Assembly (NCBI GenBank): GCA_026261815.1
Contig: JAMPIT010000437.1
Location: 4,166,001 to 4,230,000 of the forward strand
Direction: 5' to 3'
Length of the DNA stretch: 64,000 nt
From: Monarcha castaneiventris obscurior
Lineage: Eukaryota > Chordata > Aves > Passeriformes > Monarchidae
The translations under genes were made by a program, and so were the position numbers. Below are positions 59,518 through 64,000 of the stretch, in pieces. Numbering within the stretch: the first letter of the stretch is position 1; each line of letters starts with the position of its first letter. A model generated the notes under the pieces. The model searched no databases and was not told the origin of the DNA. It was given only the letters and a program-made list of their open reading frames with translations.

Positions 59518-59740
59518 AGCGCAGAATAGTTTGGGTTGGAGGGACCTTAAAGATCATCTCATCCCACCTCCTGCCATGGCAGGGTCACCTTTCAATACAC
59601 GAGGTTTCTTCAAGCCACATCCAACCTGGCCTTGAACACTTACAGAGATGGGGCAGCCACAGCCTCCATGGGCAACCTGTGCCAGGGCTTCAACAACCCT
59701 AAAATAAAGAATTTCTTCTTAATATCTAATCTTGGTTTGT
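59518..59740 (-). mobile_element. CR1 LINE 3' end in PHC3 intron 1
   Basis: The segment is the reverse complement of a CR1 3' region. Reading plus, it has 'tttgggttggagggacctta', 'agatcatctcatcccacctc', 'ccatgggcaacctgtgccag' and 'aagaatttcttcttaatatc' in the expected order. The element points to the minus strand, the same as PHC3. Confidence 0.93.
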
Positions 59741-61919
59741 AGTATTTGCTATTACTTGATGCAGTCTCTTGAGAGATGTAGTTATAATCTTCTAAGATCT
59801 ATAAAAAGTAGCAATAAAGAACCAATTTAGGAATACATCCAAGATTTCCAGCCAGCTACACAGGACCAGTATCACCTCCCTCATCCCCACAACCCAGGAC
59901 TGAAATTGCTGGCTGACCCTGGACACTGAACAAAACCTGCTGTTGGCAAAAATCACCAGTGAAATACTCTGTCTGGGGAGAGAGGGAAAGGATACAGGCA
60001 AAAATGCTTCTAACAACAATACCTCACATAATACAGCAAGAACCAGGGAAAAAACTACCTATTTAAGCACCTCAAATGATCCTCTCCAGTCTTGTGCGAC
60101 TTCCCTCTGTTGCAGAGCACAAAATGCCATCTTAAAACTGAAATGAATCACAAACCTCGATATATGTTATGGGGGTGTTTACTGCAGTTTCTTTTTCAGT
60201 CTTTGTATTATGATTAACAGGAAATAGCATAGTAGCTGTTTATTGTTTTCAAAAGGATGCCAAAATAAAGGGAGGGTTGAGAAGATGTGTTTCCTTCTTA
60301 CCATAAAGAGGGGCTCAGAGAAATAAACAGGGAGAGCTGCAATGTACAAGAAAAAGAGCAGCTTTGCCAAGTTCTTTACAAACCACCCATTGGATGCTGC
60401 ATCAAAAGGGAACATAATCAGGAGTTTCAACTCACACAGCTGGAAGAAGAACAGGACACTGCCAGGCTGCCACCCTCAGCTCCCAAAACACGACTACTCT
60501 ACAAGCAGAGGGCTGCACGTGATGCTGCAGCTCCTGAGGACCTGCAACAGCTAAACTTTAACAGACGTGGTCACCTAAAGACCTCTTGCCTACCCTTGCA
60601 TGGGACACTTGCATGCACTTTGCCATCAAAGAGAATTCGTGACAATAAAGGATGCTTTAAAAGCAGAGATCCCTGCTATTAGAACTGAAGAAAAAATATG
60701 ATTTGTTTTAAAAAATCAGGTCTGTTGTGCATTACTGATGCCAGCTGTCTGCCTACATCACGGCACAAGTTAACATACATGGGTTCCCACTCCAACTGCA
60801 ATAAACCCAGCATCATTCCTAAAACCCCTTTACATTAATTTCACATCATGAAAAGTATCTTAAAAGAAAAAAAAAGTCCTATCTCCTCCAGTGGACATTA
60901 AAAGCAGCTCAAAATATTTACACCTACAACTTGTCTAGCTGGTTTTTGCAGAGTTATGCAACCAGTTAAATCAGCTTAAAACAACATTAGATGTCTCATT
61001 TCCTTCATTCTCAGCCATGTTTTGGGTGCGTTATGACCAAGATGTGCAACATATCCCACTTAGTAAATATTCCATCACAAGTTCACTCCAAGAGAGCCAT
61101 TAATCCTTTAGCTCAAAATTATTTCAAAAATAATATTGTCATTGCTCAGGTTGTTCTCACAAAGGATGTACAATGAAAACAGTAAAGAGCTCCTAAATTT
61201 TTGGTCAGCATCTCCATCTATCCTCTGACACCTCACCTCGAGCGGGCATCAGATGCTAACTTAGAAGAAAATTAATTTTGTTTAATGATGAAAACCTTAC
61301 AATGATGCTCCCTGAAAAACTTTAATTCAAAACAATCTCTGTAATGCAAAGTAAGTTTTATAAAACACACTGACTTGCAACAACCACTACGCATTTAAGT
61401 GAGCCCAAAATACAAAGCACAACAGAAAACTATATTGAAAAGATGTATTTATTCAAGCAGTAACAGTACAAGACACCACACAACTTTAAGTTACACTGTG
61501 CATAAGGTAAATACTCCAAAGTTTTGTTTCTTTGTATCTTTCTTAGTCAAAGCAACCACCTGAAGTAAAAAAATACCTGCTATTCTATACCGATTAACAA
61601 ACTACCCTCACAGTGGACACACAAATGTCATTACTCATGTTGTGGAAAGTTTTGGTAAATGCCATGGTAATAACAAACCCTGGTGACAACCCACATCCAC
61701 GACCACAACCATCCACAACGACATAGTTTATTTTTTTTTTCTTTCATTCACAATCTCTCCCTGCAACTCCAAGGGGACAAACCACAAAAAACCCAAACTA
61801 AATTAAAATTGCGTCCAAGCCTAACCCCTACAGTATTCGGTATTTGACAGAGGGCTAGGAAATAATAATAATAAAAAAAGAATAATAAAATAAATAGCGA
61901 AGGTATGCTCTGTGGGAAT
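59741..61919 (-). other. PHC3: PHC3 intron 1, remaining sequence
   Basis: No exon, RNA gene or further repeat was recognised. It lies between the CpG-island first exon and the first coding exon. The open frames are unsupported. Confidence 0.6.
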
Positions 61920-62225
61920 ACACCCCACGGCATGCGGAGCACCGGCCCCGCGCTGAGGGGCCCCGGTGCCCCTTCGCCGGCCGCCCCCAGCCCAGGCCAG
62001 GCTGAGCCACCCTCAGCCCCCGCCTCGCCCAGCCCGGCCCCGCCACCGCCCCCTCAGGAGAGCAAAGGCAGGCGGGCGGGGCCGGCCCGGCGCCGGGGCG
62101 CGGTCAGGGCGCGGGTTCCCCGCCCCCGCGGCCCGGCCGGGGCCCCGCGGCTGCCGCTGCCCGCGCTCCGCGCGCCCCGCCGGGACACTCGCCTGGGACG
62201 CGCCGCTCAGGGCGCCGCCGCCGCC

Positions 62226-62236
62226 GCCGCCATTTT
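62226..62236 (-). promoter_or_regulatory. PHC3: YY1-type site in PHC3 promoter
   Basis: On the minus (PHC3) strand the sequence reads AAAATGGCGGC, a full match to the AAnATGGCGGC consensus. It is followed by a (GCG)n run. Confidence 0.5.
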
Positions 62237-62309
62237 CTCGCCTCCCTCACGGGGGAGGTGCCGCGCGCGCGCGCGGGGCGCGGCCGCCGCCGCGCACGTG
62301 ACGGGCCCC

Positions 62310-62320
62310 GCCGCCATGTT
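62310..62320 (-). promoter_or_regulatory. PHC3: Second YY1-type site in PHC3 promoter
   Basis: On the minus strand the sequence reads AACATGGCGGC, again a full match. It lies 84 bp upstream of the first site and next to a partial palindrome formed with GGCGGCCGCC. Confidence 0.5.
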
Positions 62321-62754
62321 GGCGGCCGCCGTGAGCGGCGGGGGCTGAGGGAGACCCGCAGCGGGCCCGGAGAATTGAAATATGCGGTGTTTTCAGCCCA
62401 AATAACCCATCGACTTCTGTTTGTAACAAAACTGGGAGCCTCTTTCAAGTGCCTCCTAGATTTAGCAGCTGTTGCTCAGACACTGTCAGCACTGCATCCA
62501 TCCTAATCACAGTGTGAGCATCTCGGGTTTCCTTTTTGAGGCTCTGCTTGCTTCCACCCTTCTTGCCACTCACCAGCTCTAAGCACTGTGTGAATATGAG
62601 TTAAAGTAATTATCTCTGCTATCTCTTGCATCATGCCTCTTTGTTTTGGCACCTGATACATATACGCCTACAAATCTTTGTACTGTACGTACAGGAAGCC
62701 TGTATTTGGATGACTGTGGGAGGTGTCTTCAGGCTAAATCCTCTGTAACTTCCA

Positions 62755-62865
62755 TGCCTGACAGAGTTCAAGAAGTGTCTGGACAATGCACTCAGGCACG
62801 TGTGTGGCTCTCAAGAGATGTCCTGTGCAGGGCTAAAAGTTGGACGTGGTGATCCTGATATTCCT
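62755..62865 (+). mobile_element. CR1 LINE 3' fragment
   Basis: The 'ttcaagaagtgtctggacaa' and 'tgcactcaggcacgtg' stretches, then 'agttggacgtggtgatcctg', match the order of a CR1 3' region in plus orientation. The terminal ATTCTATG repeats are lost. Confidence 0.7.
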
Positions 62866-62984
62866 TTGGCCATCACCACAGGAACCAGGTTGGGGGATCC
62901 CCATGGAAGGGTTGGGGATGTGGGGGCCATGCTGGGGGATCCCAGAATGGACTTCTGGAATTCCATTTGGAATGGAAGTCTATT

Positions 62985-63158
62985 CGATACAGACTGCAAA
63001 GGGAGGTAGTGGAGTCCTCATCCCTGAGGTGTTCAAGGAACGACTGGACATGACACTCAGTGCTCTCTTCTGGCTGACAGGGTGGGGATTGATCAAAAGT
63101 TGGGACTCAGTGATCTCGGAGGTTTTTTCCAGCTGAAATGATTCTGTGGTTCTATGAT
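62985..63158 (+). mobile_element. CR1 LINE 3' end
   Basis: The order is 'gtagtggagtcctcatccct', 'aggtgttcaaggaacgactg', 'gttgggactcagtgatctcg', 'gttttttccagctgaaatga', then the terminus 'ttctgtggttctatga', a complete CR1 3' end in plus orientation. A G-rich run (G7-C-G7, 63159-63173) directly follows. Confidence 0.88.
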
Positions 63159-63173
63159 GGGGGGGCGGGGGGG

Positions 63174-64000
63174 TGGAAATTGCCACATATCTACCGGCTA
63201 GTTGGGATAGATAAGTTCTTTCCAAAGAAAAGAGATCCAGCAAGTGTCAAACAAAATTCAAAAACCTTCCAAGGTATTAGAGATGAACTTAAACTGTTGA
63301 CAGGTGAAGCAGTTGCACTGAGCACAGGTGGGATGCCTGTGACAAGTAGTGACAATTCCACAGGCCTAATGAGGATGCTTCATTTCTACAAAAGATGACG
63401 TGATTCAGCAGGAGAAAATGGGGATTTTCATAGGTTAAAAAATGAAGATGTAGGGAAAATGATGGCCCATTTTGAAACACTCTTGGAAATCCTCTAGGAA
63501 ACAGAAAACGTCTTGGAAGTCTTGGTGCAAGATAAGGGTGAGTTCAGGTACAGCAAGGTACATCCTGTTGTACAAATGGGATCTAAGACTCTGTGGATGC
63601 TTGGTGGAGCAGACAACTTGCTTCTGACTTAGAAAAACCCAACCAAACACCGCAGGAAAGGCAGGTAGCATGTGGTACTTTGTAACCCCTATTAAGGTAA
63701 ACAGCAAATAAGGCTTTAAGTTGTTTTATCACAATCACAAGGAAGAGCCAAGTGTGTTGATTGGAAAGTGTGTATCTCATGTAACAAAAAGCTGAACTCC
63801 ATGGTGCTCCAATACAAACATCCAGATGTGATGCTGACTGGAGGGGGCAGTGGGAAAAAGGAATTGATTTACCAGAATTGAAGAAACCAAAGGTTCTTGT
63901 TTTCTTAGGACTGTCGGAAGCATCAATCTGTTCAAGAAGTGCTGGACAGCAAACGTGTGTTGCCAAAAAAGCAATTGATGTTAAAAAGGCAAAGCTGGGA
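63174..64000. other. Right edge, no gene recognised
   Basis: By synteny PRKCI should lie further right on the plus strand, but no exon or CpG island of it was recognised here. The open frames are short and without family features. Confidence 0.4.

Larger units (their letters stand above)
61920..62350 (-). promoter_or_regulatory. PHC3: PHC3 CpG-island promoter and first exon
   Basis: This dense CpG island lies upstream of the first PHC3 coding exon and has no TATA box. It holds a (GCC)n run, two YY1-type sites (GCCGCCATTTT at 62226-62236 and GCCGCCATGTT at 62310-62320) and an E-box CACGTGAC at 62295-62302. The non-coding first exon should end inside the island. The clearest candidate is the minus-strand donor CCCAG|GCGAGTGT at 62193/62192, which would be a GC-AG intron. 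The transcription start is not determined. Confidence 0.7.

Noticed and set aside
61905..62348. Plus-strand Arg/Pro/Ala-rich open frames over the PHC3 CpG island
   Set aside because: GC-rich islands lack stop codons by composition alone. No homologue or splice structure supports a gene here.
63583..63966. Minus-strand open frame of 127 aa at the right edge
   Set aside because: No recognisable family, no CpG island and no splice context. It could be an old repeat but there is not enough to call it.

Overview
This window is vertebrate nuclear DNA, almost certainly from a bird. It has interrupted genes with GT-AG introns, CpG-island promoters and several 3'-end fragments of CR1 LINEs, the dominant avian retroposon. 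Three protein-coding genes can be read from the sequence: SEC62 (+), GPR160 (+) and PHC3 (-). From memory this is the gene order of human 3q26.2 (SAMD7-SEC62-GPR160-PHC3-PRKCI), so the block is conserved synteny. No part of SAMD7 or PRKCI was recognised at the edges.

Layout. 1-4800: intergenic sequence with two CR1 pieces and a long (CTTC)n microsatellite. 4804-5700: GC-rich tandem repeats, C-runs and the CpG island holding SEC62 exon 1. 5450-20423: SEC62, 8 coding exons, 400 aa. 20424-29240: SEC62 3' UTR plus intergenic sequence. 29240-29530: a minisatellite with a period of about 84 bp. 29540-30101: CpG island and probable leader exons of GPR160. 31181-32200: the GPR160 coding exon, 339 aa. 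32201-41362: convergent 3' regions of GPR160 and PHC3, including a hAT-Charlie-like DNA transposon at 39696-40601. 41363-59373: PHC3 read right to left, 14 coding exons, 979 aa. 61920-62350: the PHC3 CpG island, with YY1-type and E-box motifs. 62700-63160: two more CR1 3' ends. 63180-64000: nothing recognised.

The three genes are neighbours but do not form a pathway. SEC62 is an ER membrane protein of the SEC61 translocon and an ER-phagy receptor. GPR160 is an orphan class A GPCR. PHC3 is a Polyhomeotic subunit of Polycomb repressive complex 1. All splice junctions given were placed by hand from consensus splice sites, reading-frame continuity and remembered human homologues. Coding phase closes exactly in all three genes (1203, 1020 and 2940 nt). 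Untranslated exons, transcription starts and poly(A) sites are much less certain.

I found no undescribed multi-gene system. The observations most worth a second look are the tandem overlapping uORFs predicted in the GPR160 leader, the hAT-Charlie-like insertion in the PHC3 3' region, YY1-type motifs in the promoter of a Polycomb gene, and lineage-specific changes inside PHC3 and GPR160.
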